DNA of 22,587 bases, from contig JABXJU010000055.1 in assembly GCA_013375405.1 (NCBI GenBank), positions 1-22,587 on the forward strand, read 5' to 3'. Position numbers and translations under genes: made by a program. A model generated the notes under the pieces. That model was not told the origin of the DNA. It searched no databases and saw nothing but the letters and a program-made list of their open reading frames with translations. This document shows, piece after piece, positions 1 through 7,274 of the stretch. Each line of letters begins with the position of its first letter. The stretch's first letter is position 1. Source of the DNA: Candidatus Helarchaeota archaeon (GTDB taxonomy: Archaea; Asgardarchaeota; Lokiarchaeia; Helarchaeales; HEL-GB-A).

Positions 1-162
1 TTATTGTCTTTTGAGAATTTGGATTTATATTTTGAGAAAGTTCGTTAATTTGGGTAATTAATCATTCGATTCTGCTTTTTGTCACAGAAGTGTTTCTTTC
101 ACGCAACTTTGATAGCAGTTCTTTAATTGGATGGAATTGTCAAGCTTGATATATTTATGAAT

Positions 163-381
163 CTATTTCTTGTATTTCATAAAATCAAAAATAGCAAATA
201 AGCCTTTTTCTGCTAATATGCGATTGACATCTTCCGCCCCGAGTTCTTCTAGTGGTTTTTTCATAATATTTTGGAGGAAATTGGAAAATAGTAGCGCCAG
301 GAAAAATAAAGGAAGAAATGTTATTAGCGCACAGAGTTTGAATAGGCGCCTAAGGAAATTGGTGCTGACCAATGCTTTCAA
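163..381 (-). CDS. small single-pass membrane protein, hypothetical
   Basis: This 72-aa ORF begins with TTG at 379-381 and overlaps the 3' end of the radical SAM gene upstream by 32 bases, which suggests translational coupling if it is real. One strongly hydrophobic segment (about residues 16-38) is followed by a charged tail ending in a Lys-rich tip. That reads as a membrane anchor with a short soluble tail. No strong Shine-Dalgarno sequence precedes the TTG. I recognise no family. It could be the C-terminal piece of a decayed gene, or chance reading next to a gene that is itself frameshifted. Confidence 0.4.
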   Translation of the reverse strand: MKALVSTNFLRRLFKLCALITFLPLFFLALLFSNFLQNIMKKPLEELGAEDVNRILAEKGLFAIFDFMKYKK

Positions 382-1366
382 CTCTTTTAAGTTTTCTTTT
401 AATTATTGAAGCGACTATGGTATCAACATAATATTTGTATTTTAAGGCTTTAAAAAGATGGTGAATAACACGTCTTTTACTAACAATCTGATTAACTCCC
501 TCTTCTAACAGTCTCATCAATACCTTGGTTGGGATAGATGTAGGAGAAATATCGGGGATTTTAAAGACTTTTTTCCAGTCATCTTTTTGAGGGATGTATT
601 GCCCTTTTTCTACTAATTCTCGATAAATCGGGGAGATTGGATTCGCGTATAATATCTGAAAGATTGGGATCGTGATACTTAGTTTATTGGCAAACTTAAT
701 GGTATCTCTAACTTCTGAAAGCGTTTCAGAAGGTGCTCCTAATACAAAAGACCCATAAATGATTTCTAATCGTGTTTTATTTGCATTCTTAACTGCTTGT
801 TTAATTTGGGCGAGAGTTATACCCTTGTTGTAATAATCCAGAATTCGTTGAGTACCGCTTTCGATTCCGAAGACCATTTGGATGAAATGGGCTGTCACAA
901 GTGCTCTAAGCATATCAAATGTGGCATTCTCAACTCTGCAATCTCCTACATATCTTAAATTATCTAATTGATTTCTTTTTATTTCAGCACATAATCGAAA
1001 TGTTCTTTTTTTATTTAAAGTAAAATTATCATCAATGAAAGCTATGTCTTTATATTTTTGGTCCTTGAGTAATTCTATTTCCTCTACTACATTCTTTACG
1101 GAACGAGGGCGCCACTTTCTCCCCATCACTATTGAAAATGTGCAAAATCGGCACTGGAATGGACACCCTCGACTTGATAAGATGGAAGTTGATTTGCCTG
1201 CAAGTCCAGGATTAAACTCTATTAATTTACGATTTGGAATAGGAAGCTCGTCCAAATTAGATAATTTTTCAGGAAGGGGGGTTGATTTTATAACATTATT
1301 TTCGCGAAAAGTAAGCCCTTTTATAATTATGAAAATTAACCTTTTTTTTATCAAGATGTTCAACAA
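350..1366 (-). CDS. radical SAM domain of a B12-binding radical SAM protein (3' part of frameshifted gene)
   Basis: This frame carries the catalytic half of a cobalamin-binding radical SAM protein. The [4Fe-4S]/SAM motif is C-x3-C-x2-C at Cys68, Cys72 and Cys75, within RGCPFQCRFC. It is followed by the usual ESG motif (FGIESGTQRILDYYNKG) and a C-terminal helical extension rich in Lys/Arg. True homology begins at about residue 16 (KGLTFREN), the linker that normally follows the B12-binding domain. The first 15 residues are out-of-frame reading of that domain's tail. The N-terminal half is at 1296-1775, one base out of frame. Such proteins methylate or rearrange diverse substrates, often lipids or natural products; the substrate cannot be told here. 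Confidence 0.8.
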   Translation of the reverse strand: MLNILIKKRLIFIIIKGLTFRENNVIKSTPLPEKLSNLDELPIPNRKLIEFNPGLAGKSTSILSSRGCPFQCRFCTFSIVMGRKWRPRSVKNVVEEIELLKDQKYKDIAFIDDNFTLNKKRTFRLCAEIKRNQLDNLRYVGDCRVENATFDMLRALVTAHFIQMVFGIESGTQRILDYYNKGITLAQIKQAVKNANKTRLEIIYGSFVLGAPSETLSEVRDTIKFANKLSITIPIFQILYANPISPIYRELVEKGQYIPQKDDWKKVFKIPDISPTSIPTKVLMRLLEEGVNQIVSKRRVIHHLFKALKYKYYVDTIVASIIKRKLKRVESIGQHQFP

Positions 1367-1775
1367 GATTCAGAAAAGTGAATTCTCCTTCACCACGAAT
1401 ACAGAAGTCGAAATCGATTTCTCTCATCAATTTCTCAGGGAAAAAAGTAGCAAAATAATTTCCTGCTACAGTGATAATATTTGGGTTCCATTTTTTCAAT
1501 TTCTCCTGAATATCTTTTACAGTCCAAAGATTATCAATTAAAACTGAAAAGCCTACAATTTTTGGGTTTAATTTCTTAATTAACTTCAATACTTCAAAAT
1601 TTTCTGCCACTGTGACGTTCTGATCATACACTTTTACATTATAACCGTTCTCAAGTAGGAGCTGCGCTACATATAATAATCCTAATGGTGGACTCCCGAC
1701 TTGTTTCACACGAAATTTGCTTTCCTGTCCGTGTTCATCAATAAAATTATTTAAATTTATCAATAAAATATCCAT
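1296..1775 (-). CDS. cobalamin-binding domain of the same radical SAM protein (5' part)
   Basis: This 159-aa frame starts at ATG 1773-1775. It has the layout of the B12-binding domain of B12-radical SAM enzymes: MDILLINLN, then GSPPLGLLYVAQLLLENGY, a Rossmann-like alternation, and the closing IRGEGEFTFLNLVEHL motif. In family members this motif leads straight into a GLTFR-type linker and the radical SAM barrel. Here that linker is in the neighbouring frame (350-1366). Removing one base from the AAAA at complement 1319-1322, or from the run of eight A at complement 1342-1349, would join the halves into a protein of about 470 aa. The break may be a real inactivation or a homopolymer sequencing error. 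Confidence 0.8.
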   Translation of the reverse strand: MDILLINLNNFIDEHGQESKFRVKQVGSPPLGLLYVAQLLLENGYNVKVYDQNVTVAENFEVLKLIKKLNPKIVGFSVLIDNLWTVKDIQEKLKKWNPNIITVAGNYFATFFPEKLMREIDFDFCIRGEGEFTFLNLVEHLDKKKVNFHNYKRAYFSRK

Positions 1776-1830
1776 TAAATCACAAAGAGTATTAAAGTTA
1801 ATAAGAGTTTTAGTGGATTTTGTGAATTGT

Positions 1831-2031
1831 ATGACGAAATCGTCGAGGCGAAAGGATCAGGTTGAGGGGCGTCCCATTTGGGTGGCGACGCACGAGCGGT
1901 GTGAGGAATGTGGCGGCGAGATGGTGCAGACAGGGCGGCATTCGTACTCCTGTACCGTATGTGGGTTAGTCCAATACCGACATCATAAACAGAAACTATA
2001 CCATAAATGCGAAAAACGGCAGAATCCTTAA
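1831..2031 (+). CDS. small zinc-ribbon protein, hypothetical
   Basis: This 66-aa protein starts at ATG 1831; the open frame extends further upstream, but that part is AT-rich and lies antisense to the B12-domain gene. It has two zinc knuckles, C24-x2-C27 and C41-x2-C44 (CEECGG and CTVCGL), followed by a basic His/Lys-rich tail. This is a zinc-ribbon fold that could bind nucleic acid. The gene is strikingly GC-rich for this window: bases 1861-1920 have 40 G/C of 60, while both flanks are AT-rich. That hints at recent acquisition. It is divergent from the radical SAM gene and convergent with the esterase. The family is not recognised. Confidence 0.6.
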   Translation: MTKSSRRKDQVEGRPIWVATHERCEECGGEMVQTGRHSYSCTVCGLVQYRHHKQKLYHKCEKRQNP

Positions 2032-2069
2032 TATATTTTAAGGGTACCTCCTAAGGAAGCATTAAATGA

Positions 2070-3308
2070 TTAATTGGGAGCAATATATTCAATAGGAAAG
2101 TCAATATTATAAGGTGTCATGTAGAAATCCCCTGTGATGATTTTCCCTAAGAGTAATTTATCTGATAGATTTAATAGGACTTCAAAATCATGTGCTGTGA
2201 AAGCATGCCCACCTGATCTATAGTGAATTGTATTATTCATGGTAGCGTTTAAGAACTCATAGACTGGATTGGTTGCCTCATAAATTGCTTGCGTGCCTAT
2301 TGGATTTGCCCAGAAGTCTTCTGTTGCATCTGTTGAGAGTATTATCCGAGGTGCCACTAAAGCGCGTAAGAAATGCTGATCGAAGGGTAAAGTATTTTCC
2401 TTCCCGCCGTAATTTTCCCCAAAATCTTCTTGGAACCATGATTTATAGCGGTGTGGTGAAGCTATTGATTCGATGGTTTCGGAAAAGAAACCCTGAACTA
2501 AAAAACTACCTAAACCACCACATCCGCTCCCATTCGGGACAACCATAGTAAATCGTTCATCTAGGGCACCTGCTAAGAGCGCAGTTTTTCCCCTTCTGGA
2601 ATGGCCCGTAATGATTAAAACATTAGGATCGACGTTCGGTACCCCATCAGGCGCATCCACCCACGATTCATTTAATAAAAAATCAGCTACTCGTATTGCT
2701 CCCCATGCCCATACGGCGAGGCTACCCCAATCATAACTTGGATATGCCTGTTGGCACGGCCCTTGAATATCGTATCCTTGTGTATCAGGATCTAATTCAG
2801 TGTGATCGTAGCATACATACATGTAGCCACGCGCTAATATTTTTTGACTCATCTCTTCTTGGGATCCTGTTCCATCCGGACTAACCTTCACAATAGTAGG
2901 AAACGGTCCTGTACCATTGGGGATATACACCCATATTGTAAAATTTATCCTGATACTTGGTTGTGAGCTATTTGGAGTGATTGAAATTTTTGTAGTATTT
3001 AGAGTATGTCCTCCATCTAAAGATGTGGATTGTATCACCTGCGCTGTAATATTATCAGGGTGACTATGAGGCATATGCCCATATTCAAGACCCAATAATG
3101 TTTCTTTAATCTCAATTCTGCGTTCTTGCCAATCTGCTTCTGTCTGTACGCGGGTTCCGTTGTTAAAAATGAAAGGATCGGGAAAGGGTTTAATTATTTG
3201 AGGCTTATCCAATCTATAAAGTCCATAAAGTGCATAGGTTGATATTCCAAGGGATAGCATACACACACCCATTATGAGGATTATTTTCAAATTTCTAAGG
3301 ACTTTCAT
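2070..3308 (-). CDS. secreted alpha/beta-hydrolase, glucuronoyl-esterase-like (CE15/acetylxylan esterase group)
   Basis: This 412-aa protein starts at ATG 3306-3308. An N-terminal signal peptide or anchor (about residues 8-30) places it outside the membrane. The nucleophile elbow is GHS237RRGK, where the G-x-S-R-x-G-K pattern is typical of CE15 glucuronoyl esterases and their bacterial relatives. SGCGG follows at 261-265. STDATEDFW (325-333) probably supplies the acid, and GGHAFTAHD (366-374) the catalytic His. At least nine N-x-S/T sequons are scattered through the chain, as expected for an exported archaeal glycoprotein. A role in cleaving ester links in plant-derived polysaccharide is inferred from the family only. 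No sugar-degradation genes lie alongside. Confidence 0.75.
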   Translation of the reverse strand: MKVLRNLKIILIMGVCMLSLGISTYALYGLYRLDKPQIIKPFPDPFIFNNGTRVQTEADWQERRIEIKETLLGLEYGHMPHSHPDNITAQVIQSTSLDGGHTLNTTKISITPNSSQPSIRINFTIWVYIPNGTGPFPTIVKVSPDGTGSQEEMSQKILARGYMYVCYDHTELDPDTQGYDIQGPCQQAYPSYDWGSLAVWAWGAIRVADFLLNESWVDAPDGVPNVDPNVLIITGHSRRGKTALLAGALDERFTMVVPNGSGCGGLGSFLVQGFFSETIESIASPHRYKSWFQEDFGENYGGKENTLPFDQHFLRALVAPRIILSTDATEDFWANPIGTQAIYEATNPVYEFLNATMNNTIHYRSGGHAFTAHDFEVLLNLSDKLLLGKIITGDFYMTPYNIDFPIEYIAPN

Positions 3309-3323
3309 GCAGATTCACGCACT

Positions 3324-3575
3324 TTATAAGATTGTTACTAAGAATGAAAATAATAAATCGAATCCAATTGTAATTACAACGCCCCCAATGAGTATAATTA
3401 ATACTTTTAGTATTTTATTTTTAGATATTTTTGTTTTACGTAATCCTCCCAGAATTAAAATGAAACCTAATATAAATAACGAAAGAAATGGATAAAATGA
3501 AACGAGAAATATTAGTAATTCGGGTGCTTTGATTAAGAAAAACATTATTAACATCCCTGTAATCCCTACAATCAT
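3324..3575 (-). CDS. small multi-pass membrane protein, hypothetical
   Basis: This 83-aa protein from ATG 3573-3575 is almost entirely hydrophobic. It has three likely membrane helices (about residues 2-17, 20-43 and 57-80) separated by a basic loop (GGLRKTKISKNK). It sits 15 bases upstream of the secreted esterase on the same strand, so the two may be co-transcribed. The frame stays open and hydrophobic upstream of the ATG (FIGLGFLF), so the true start could be further 5' with an unusual codon. No recognisable domain. Confidence 0.5.
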   Translation of the reverse strand: MIVGITGMLIMFFLIKAPELLIFLVSFYPFLSLFILGFILILGGLRKTKISKNKILKVLIILIGGVVITIGFDLLFSFLVTIL

Positions 3576-3766
3576 GAAGAGAAAACCAAGTCCTATAAAA
3601 CGAGATGAATAAGTTCTATTTGTGTTTAAATTCAGTGGTTCGCACCTAATTTAAATAATTTTCTAACCATTAAAAATTTATAGATTGAGAGTAAATAAAA
3701 TGATCTTGCGGTTAATCTGGGTGATAATTATTTAATATTAAACTGGTCGAGTGTTTATTGAAATTT

Positions 3767-3892
3767 TTAGGGTTCTTTCGATTTTTCAACATAATTGCAT
3801 TTCCAACAAACTGTTTCTCCACTGAAAGGATCAAAGATAAATTCTGGAGATCCACATTTGGGACAGTTTTCAGGTTTTTTTTCTTCACTCAT
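3767..3892 (-). CDS. 41-aa TFIIB-like zinc-ribbon miniprotein
   Basis: This short reading frame runs from ATG 3890-3892 to TAA 3767-3769. It encodes a charged N-terminus (MSEEKKPEN) followed by a single zinc ribbon: CPKCGS at residues 10-15 and CWKC at 30-33. Between them lies DPFSGETV, the turn seen in the N-terminal ribbon of archaeal TFB/eukaryotic TFIIB (CPxCGS...D...GExVCxxC). The whole protein is little more than that ribbon. A TATA-like element on the minus strand (complement 3951-3957) lies about 60 bases upstream and faces away from the WD40 gene. It could bind RNA polymerase or nucleic acid, or just be a small zinc protein. Coding status rests on the motif alone. Confidence 0.6.
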   Translation of the reverse strand: MSEEKKPENCPKCGSPEFIFDPFSGETVCWKCNYVEKSKEP

Positions 3893-3950
3893 AATTTTCA
3901 CAGCATGTGATATTGATGTTACTTCTTTTCTAATGTAGAATTATTTAGAT

Positions 3951-3957
3951 TTTTATA
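3951..3957 (-). promoter_or_regulatory. TATA box for the zinc-ribbon miniprotein
   Basis: The minus strand reads TATAAAA within TGATATAAAAATC, about 60 bases upstream of the ATG at 3892. That places a start site near 3927 by the usual spacing of about 25 bases in archaea. Assigned by sequence only. Confidence 0.4.
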
Positions 3958-3961
3958 TCAA

Positions 3962-3970
3962 TTTATATAT
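3962..3970 (+). promoter_or_regulatory. TATA box for the WD40-RING gene
   Basis: TTTATATAT lies about 70 bases before the ATG at 4036. It is back-to-back with the minus-strand TATA element at 3951-3957, making a compact divergent promoter. Assigned by sequence only. Confidence 0.4.
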
Positions 3971-4035
3971 TATTGAATTGATATAGCCACGCGATTCCTG
4001 AAATTATCAGTTGTAATTATTGAGGATTGAATTTT

Positions 4036-5382
4036 ATGCAAAGTAGATTGCTTGAAGGCCATACGAGGGGGATAAAGACGTTGGCTTGGTCACCGGATAG
4101 CAATTTATTGGCGTCTGCCTCTGATGATAATATTATTCGGCTTTGGGATAGGGACGGACAATGTATCAAGCAATTGAAGGGGCATAAATCGTTAGTATAT
4201 TTTCTGGAGTGGGCACCTGATGGGAGTGTGCTTGCGTCAGTGGAGCCAGGAAGCGAGGCAGGTGGAAAGGAATCCGCAGTTATTGGATTTTGGTACAGAA
4301 ATGGGAAACTTATCACATGGCAGAGGGTTTCACGTATTCGGGCCTTAGCTTGGTCAATAGATGGAAAATTTCTTGCTTCTGGATCTTCTGATAAAATGAT
4401 AAGACTTTGGGATAAAAAGGGCAAACTCGTTAGAGTGCTCAAAGGGCATAGTGGAAGCGTACATAGCTTGGCATTTTCACCTACTACTGGATTGCTCGCT
4501 TCTTCAAGTGCCAATGGTGAAATATTTTTTTGGGATAAAGAATTTAACTATACTAAAGCTCATCACGGTGGTACACAGAGGGATATACTAAAATTGAGAT
4601 GGTCCCCTGATGGTAAACTACTAACTAGCTTTGGTGATAGGAAAATATTCTTTTGGAGTGAAGATGGAGAACGTATTAGAGATCTTATAGATGTAGTTGC
4701 CCTATCAGTTGCTCATACTGAAGATATAATAGACCTTTTATGGACGTCCGATGGCAAACTGCTTGCATCTGTCTCGTGGGATCGTACAATTCGGCTATGG
4801 GATAGGAATGGGAGATGTTTTCGATTACTCAAAATTTTTGATTCCCGATCGGAATCTCAATTGCTTTTAGTGCCAAGGAGCATATCCTGGCACTCTGAGG
4901 GTACCATACTCGCATCTACATTCAATGATGGTATATTACGATTCTGGGACAAAGAGGGGGAATATATTGGAACAGGGCGGCTGAATTTATTGCGAAAAAC
5001 TAGTCTGCCTGTAATTTCAAAGCATTCTTTTATTACTCATGATATGGTTGATTATGAAGATAAAGTGTTATGGTCTCCTGATGGAAAAATACTTGCAATA
5101 TGGGAAAGAAATTGCAGCTCTATAGTACTCTTGGAGTGGATTATTAGCAGCTCCGAGAAAATAATAACAAAAACACGAGAAGACGCACAGCTCGAAGAAA
5201 TTTTAATACCAGAAAATGAGAGTTTTTGCCCTATATGTCGTCAAAATATCTCCAGCAATGATAGCATTATTATATGTCATTTTTGCGGATCTTTTTTTCA
5301 TATAAAATGTATTTTAAAATGGGTTTTAAAGGAAAAACATATAATATGCCCTCACTGCAACAATCTATTTATTCGAAAATAA
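4036..5382 (+). CDS. WD40 beta-propeller protein with C-terminal RING-like zinc finger
   Basis: This 448-aa protein starts at ATG 4036, chosen over the TTG at 4027 because TGAGGA (4021-4026) is a good Shine-Dalgarno sequence nine bases ahead. Seven WD repeats can be read from their strand-ending motifs: RLWDRDG, GFWYRNG, RLWDKKG, FFWDKEF, FFWSEDG, RLWDRNG and RFWDKEG. They are followed by a degenerate blade (LWSPDGKILAIW), enough for a seven-bladed propeller. After a linker comes a cross-brace finger at about 398-441 with C-x2-C, C-x2-C, H, C and C-x2-C ligands (C4HC3 order). There is no signal peptide or membrane segment, so it is cytosolic. Propeller plus RING-type finger is the layout of eukaryotic E3 ligase scaffolds; ligase activity is only inferred. 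Confidence 0.85.
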   Translation: MQSRLLEGHTRGIKTLAWSPDSNLLASASDDNIIRLWDRDGQCIKQLKGHKSLVYFLEWAPDGSVLASVEPGSEAGGKESAVIGFWYRNGKLITWQRVSRIRALAWSIDGKFLASGSSDKMIRLWDKKGKLVRVLKGHSGSVHSLAFSPTTGLLASSSANGEIFFWDKEFNYTKAHHGGTQRDILKLRWSPDGKLLTSFGDRKIFFWSEDGERIRDLIDVVALSVAHTEDIIDLLWTSDGKLLASVSWDRTIRLWDRNGRCFRLLKIFDSRSESQLLLVPRSISWHSEGTILASTFNDGILRFWDKEGEYIGTGRLNLLRKTSLPVISKHSFITHDMVDYEDKVLWSPDGKILAIWERNCSSIVLLEWIISSSEKIITKTREDAQLEEILIPENESFCPICRQNISSNDSIIICHFCGSFFHIKCILKWVLKEKHIICPHCNNLFIRK

Positions 5383-5408
5383 AGAATGGAAAAAGTTAGT
5401 GAGTTAAT

Positions 5409-5648
5409 TCATTCATATGTGGCCTTTAAGCGTATAAGGGCCTCTTTGATTGTAAGATTTGCGAATTCTTTTGCTTTATCAAGATGTAGGGCGCAGAACC
5501 AGTCAGCATATGGAGGGTGACCAGTCATTCCGGGCTGTTCCATTTTGGTATCCCATTCAAGATCTGACGGAGTTTTTTTGAAATAAACTAATCCGCCTTC
5601 ATTATCTTCTAATTCTTTATCACAAAGGCTACAAACAGGTGGTTTCAT
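5409..5648 (-). CDS. small zinc-binding protein, hypothetical
   Basis: This 79-aa protein starts at ATG 5646-5648. CSLC at residues 6-9 and CALH at about 52-55 form a probable four-ligand zinc site. The intervening stretch (GHPPYADWF) is aromatic, and the C-terminus is a helix (AKEFANLTIKEALIRLK). It is transcribed towards the WD40-RING gene, with 26 bases between the two stop codons. I recognise no named family. The ligand pattern and the even composition suggest a real gene rather than chance. Confidence 0.65.
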   Translation of the reverse strand: MKPPVCSLCDKELEDNEGGLVYFKKTPSDLEWDTKMEQPGMTGHPPYADWFCALHLDKAKEFANLTIKEALIRLKATYE

Positions 5649-5761
5649 AATAATATTTTATCAAATCTTATTTTTTATTTTTGCTATCTTGCTTTTTCAC
5701 GTAAGCGATCTCTTATACGGATTAATTCTTATTTTTAATTTAAAGAAATTCCCCCATACAA

Positions 5762-6274
5762 TCATAAAAATGCAAATTTCCTTTTGAATTCTTGTGCAAG
5801 TGCAATATTTTTATTAATGTATCTCTGATTCCGCTCTAGATCTACTTTAACCTTTCTTACTTGTTTCGCTATAGGACTTCCCCGGACAAATGTTTTGGAT
5901 TCGATTTTTTCTTTCGGTTGAATAACACTATTGATTCCGATCATTGCGCCCTTTTCAATTATTGCACCATCGTAAATACAGACATTGGGCCCAATTAGAA
6001 CCTCATCCTCAATGGTACAACTGTGGATTACCGAATTATGCCCAATAATGACATTATTTCCGATTTGTATGGGAGAGGTGCCATGAATTACACAATTATC
6101 TTCAATAATTGTCCGTTCTCCGATAGTGATTTCATTCTTAGCACTCCGAATTACGACCCCAAACCAGATCACGCAATTTTCTCCAATGTTCACGTTTCCT
6201 ACTATCACAGAATTGGGTGCAATGAAGGCCGAATTGGCAATTTTTGGTTGGTATGACTCAAATTTTCCAAGCAT
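5762..6274 (-). CDS. gamma-class carbonic-anhydrase-like left-handed beta-helix protein
   Basis: About 170 aa of hexapeptide repeats (NSVIVGNVNIGENCVIW, IGERTIIEDNCVIHG, IGNNVIIGHNSVIHS, IGPNVCIYDG), the left-handed beta-helix of the gamma-CA/PaaY/YrdA family, followed by a C-terminal helix. Counting from GTG 6283, the three zinc-ligand histidines are present as VIH67G and GH82NSVIH87. The acidic loops of the Methanosarcina Cam enzyme appear to be absent, as in the shorter Cam-like proteins. Expected to be a cytosolic trimer binding a metal at subunit interfaces; activity could be CO2 hydration or an uncharacterised thioesterase or acyltransferase function. I prefer ATG 6272-6274 over GTG 6281-6283 because GTGAG then sits at Shine-Dalgarno distance. 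Confidence 0.88.
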   Translation of the reverse strand: MLGKFESYQPKIANSAFIAPNSVIVGNVNIGENCVIWFGVVIRSAKNEITIGERTIIEDNCVIHGTSPIQIGNNVIIGHNSVIHSCTIEDEVLIGPNVCIYDGAIIEKGAMIGINSVIQPKEKIESKTFVRGSPIAKQVRKVKVDLERNQRYINKNIALAQEFKRKFAFL

Positions 6275-6408
6275 AAATCTCACTAATATAATTCCTTATC
6301 TTTAAATCGAGTGATTTTTATTAAAAATTGCGCTAATTTACGTGAAAATATTCATGGGGTAGTATTCAATTTTAAAAAAAAATCCAGAAGAGATCAAATG
6401 GGTTGGCA

Positions 6409-7251
6409 ATGGATAATAAAATGAAAAAAGACCAGATTAATATGGATGGAAAAAAGGTTCTAGCCAAAAGATTTTGTCCAATTCTTCGTTTTCATAAGAA
6501 GGAACCATTTACTCCGACTCATTTTGTTGAATTATTTAGAACTGCTAAAGGCGATGTTGATTTTACAGGGTCAAAACCGGAGAGGAGATGGAAAAAAAAG
6601 GCGAGGTTCGATAAAGAAACTGGATTAAACTGGTTTGCGCCTGCAGCTTATGTTCATTTTCTCGAGGATATGGAGATAGAAATTGGATATAAAAAGAGAA
6701 GGGTTCCGCTAATTATACAATATTTCTATTATTTTGCGTATAATGAATATTTTTGGGGAGAAATTATAGTTCCGTTCCTTAATCATCGGCATGATTGGGA
6801 AATAATTCAAGTTGCTTTGGATAAAGTTAGTGGGAAAGATAAATATGAAATACTTTCTTATAGTATTTCAGCTCATGGAACTTTTTTAGAAATCAATGAC
6901 CAAAGAAAAGTGCAATTTCATAAAACAAACGGATTTCACTGCCATAGAGGCGCACATAACTTTGGATCCATTTTTTATTTACCTAATCAACCTAAGAAGA
7001 ATGATTTAATAATTAAACCGGAAACTTTAATCCCTACATCTGATGGTAAAAGAATTCCCCTTAAGGATGCGTTGATTTTTCTTGATGAGGAATATAATTT
7101 GGAATATTTAAAAAAATTTTCCTTTAATCCGCTTATACCACCGTGGAAACGTGAATTTTATTATTCAGCTACTTGGATTCCTGAATTTTGGTCATGGTCA
7201 TTTAATAGGCAACTGAAATATTTGATTAAAGTATTTGGAAAATCTATGTAA
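6409..7251 (+). CDS. NPP1/Vps62-like protein, cytosolic
   Basis: About 280 aa starting at ATG 6409 (TTG 6403 and ATG 6421 are alternatives). The N-terminal PILRFHKKEPFTPTHFVE resembles the opening of Vps62-type domains (APxLRFHPxExYxP). The core has QYFYYFAYNEYFWG and then NHRHDWEIIQVAL. This closely matches the GHRHDWE metal-site heptapeptide of necrosis-inducing NPP1/NLP proteins and the related GDWE motif of Vps62 proteins. Downstream SAHG and HCHRGAHNFGS add histidines that could complete a metal site. Unlike secreted NLPs, there is no signal peptide, so any toxin role is doubtful. It stands alone on the plus strand, convergent with the PAPS-reductase-like gene. Confidence 0.6.
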   Translation: MDNKMKKDQINMDGKKVLAKRFCPILRFHKKEPFTPTHFVELFRTAKGDVDFTGSKPERRWKKKARFDKETGLNWFAPAAYVHFLEDMEIEIGYKKRRVPLIIQYFYYFAYNEYFWGEIIVPFLNHRHDWEIIQVALDKVSGKDKYEILSYSISAHGTFLEINDQRKVQFHKTNGFHCHRGAHNFGSIFYLPNQPKKNDLIIKPETLIPTSDGKRIPLKDALIFLDEEYNLEYLKKFSFNPLIPPWKREFYYSATWIPEFWSWSFNRQLKYLIKVFGKSM

Positions 7252-7274
7252 GAGCTCTAAAAATGATTTAGATT

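Noticed and set aside
1..48. Possible 3' end of a plus-strand gene entering from the left (15 codons, then TAA).
   Set aside because: Too little sequence to tell coding from chance; nothing else recognisable in 1-162.
62..139. Minus-strand open stretch of 25 codons reading like a helical protein tail (HPIKELLSKLRER).
   Set aside because: No start codon fits, a stop lies directly upstream and it is very short; at best a remnant.
1717..1830. N-terminal extension of the GC-rich zinc-ribbon ORF.
   Set aside because: AT-rich, antisense to the B12-domain gene start, and without family resemblance; ATG 1831 matches the composition change.
2126..2175. Box C-like GTGATGA and box D-like CTGA, suggesting a C/D sRNA.
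   Set aside because: Lies inside the esterase gene, lacks C' and D' partners and a terminal stem; expected by chance.
4017..4514. 165-codon open frame on the minus strand opposite the WD40 gene.
   Set aside because: Ser/Pro/Leu-rich mirror of a repetitive WD40 coding region; no motif.
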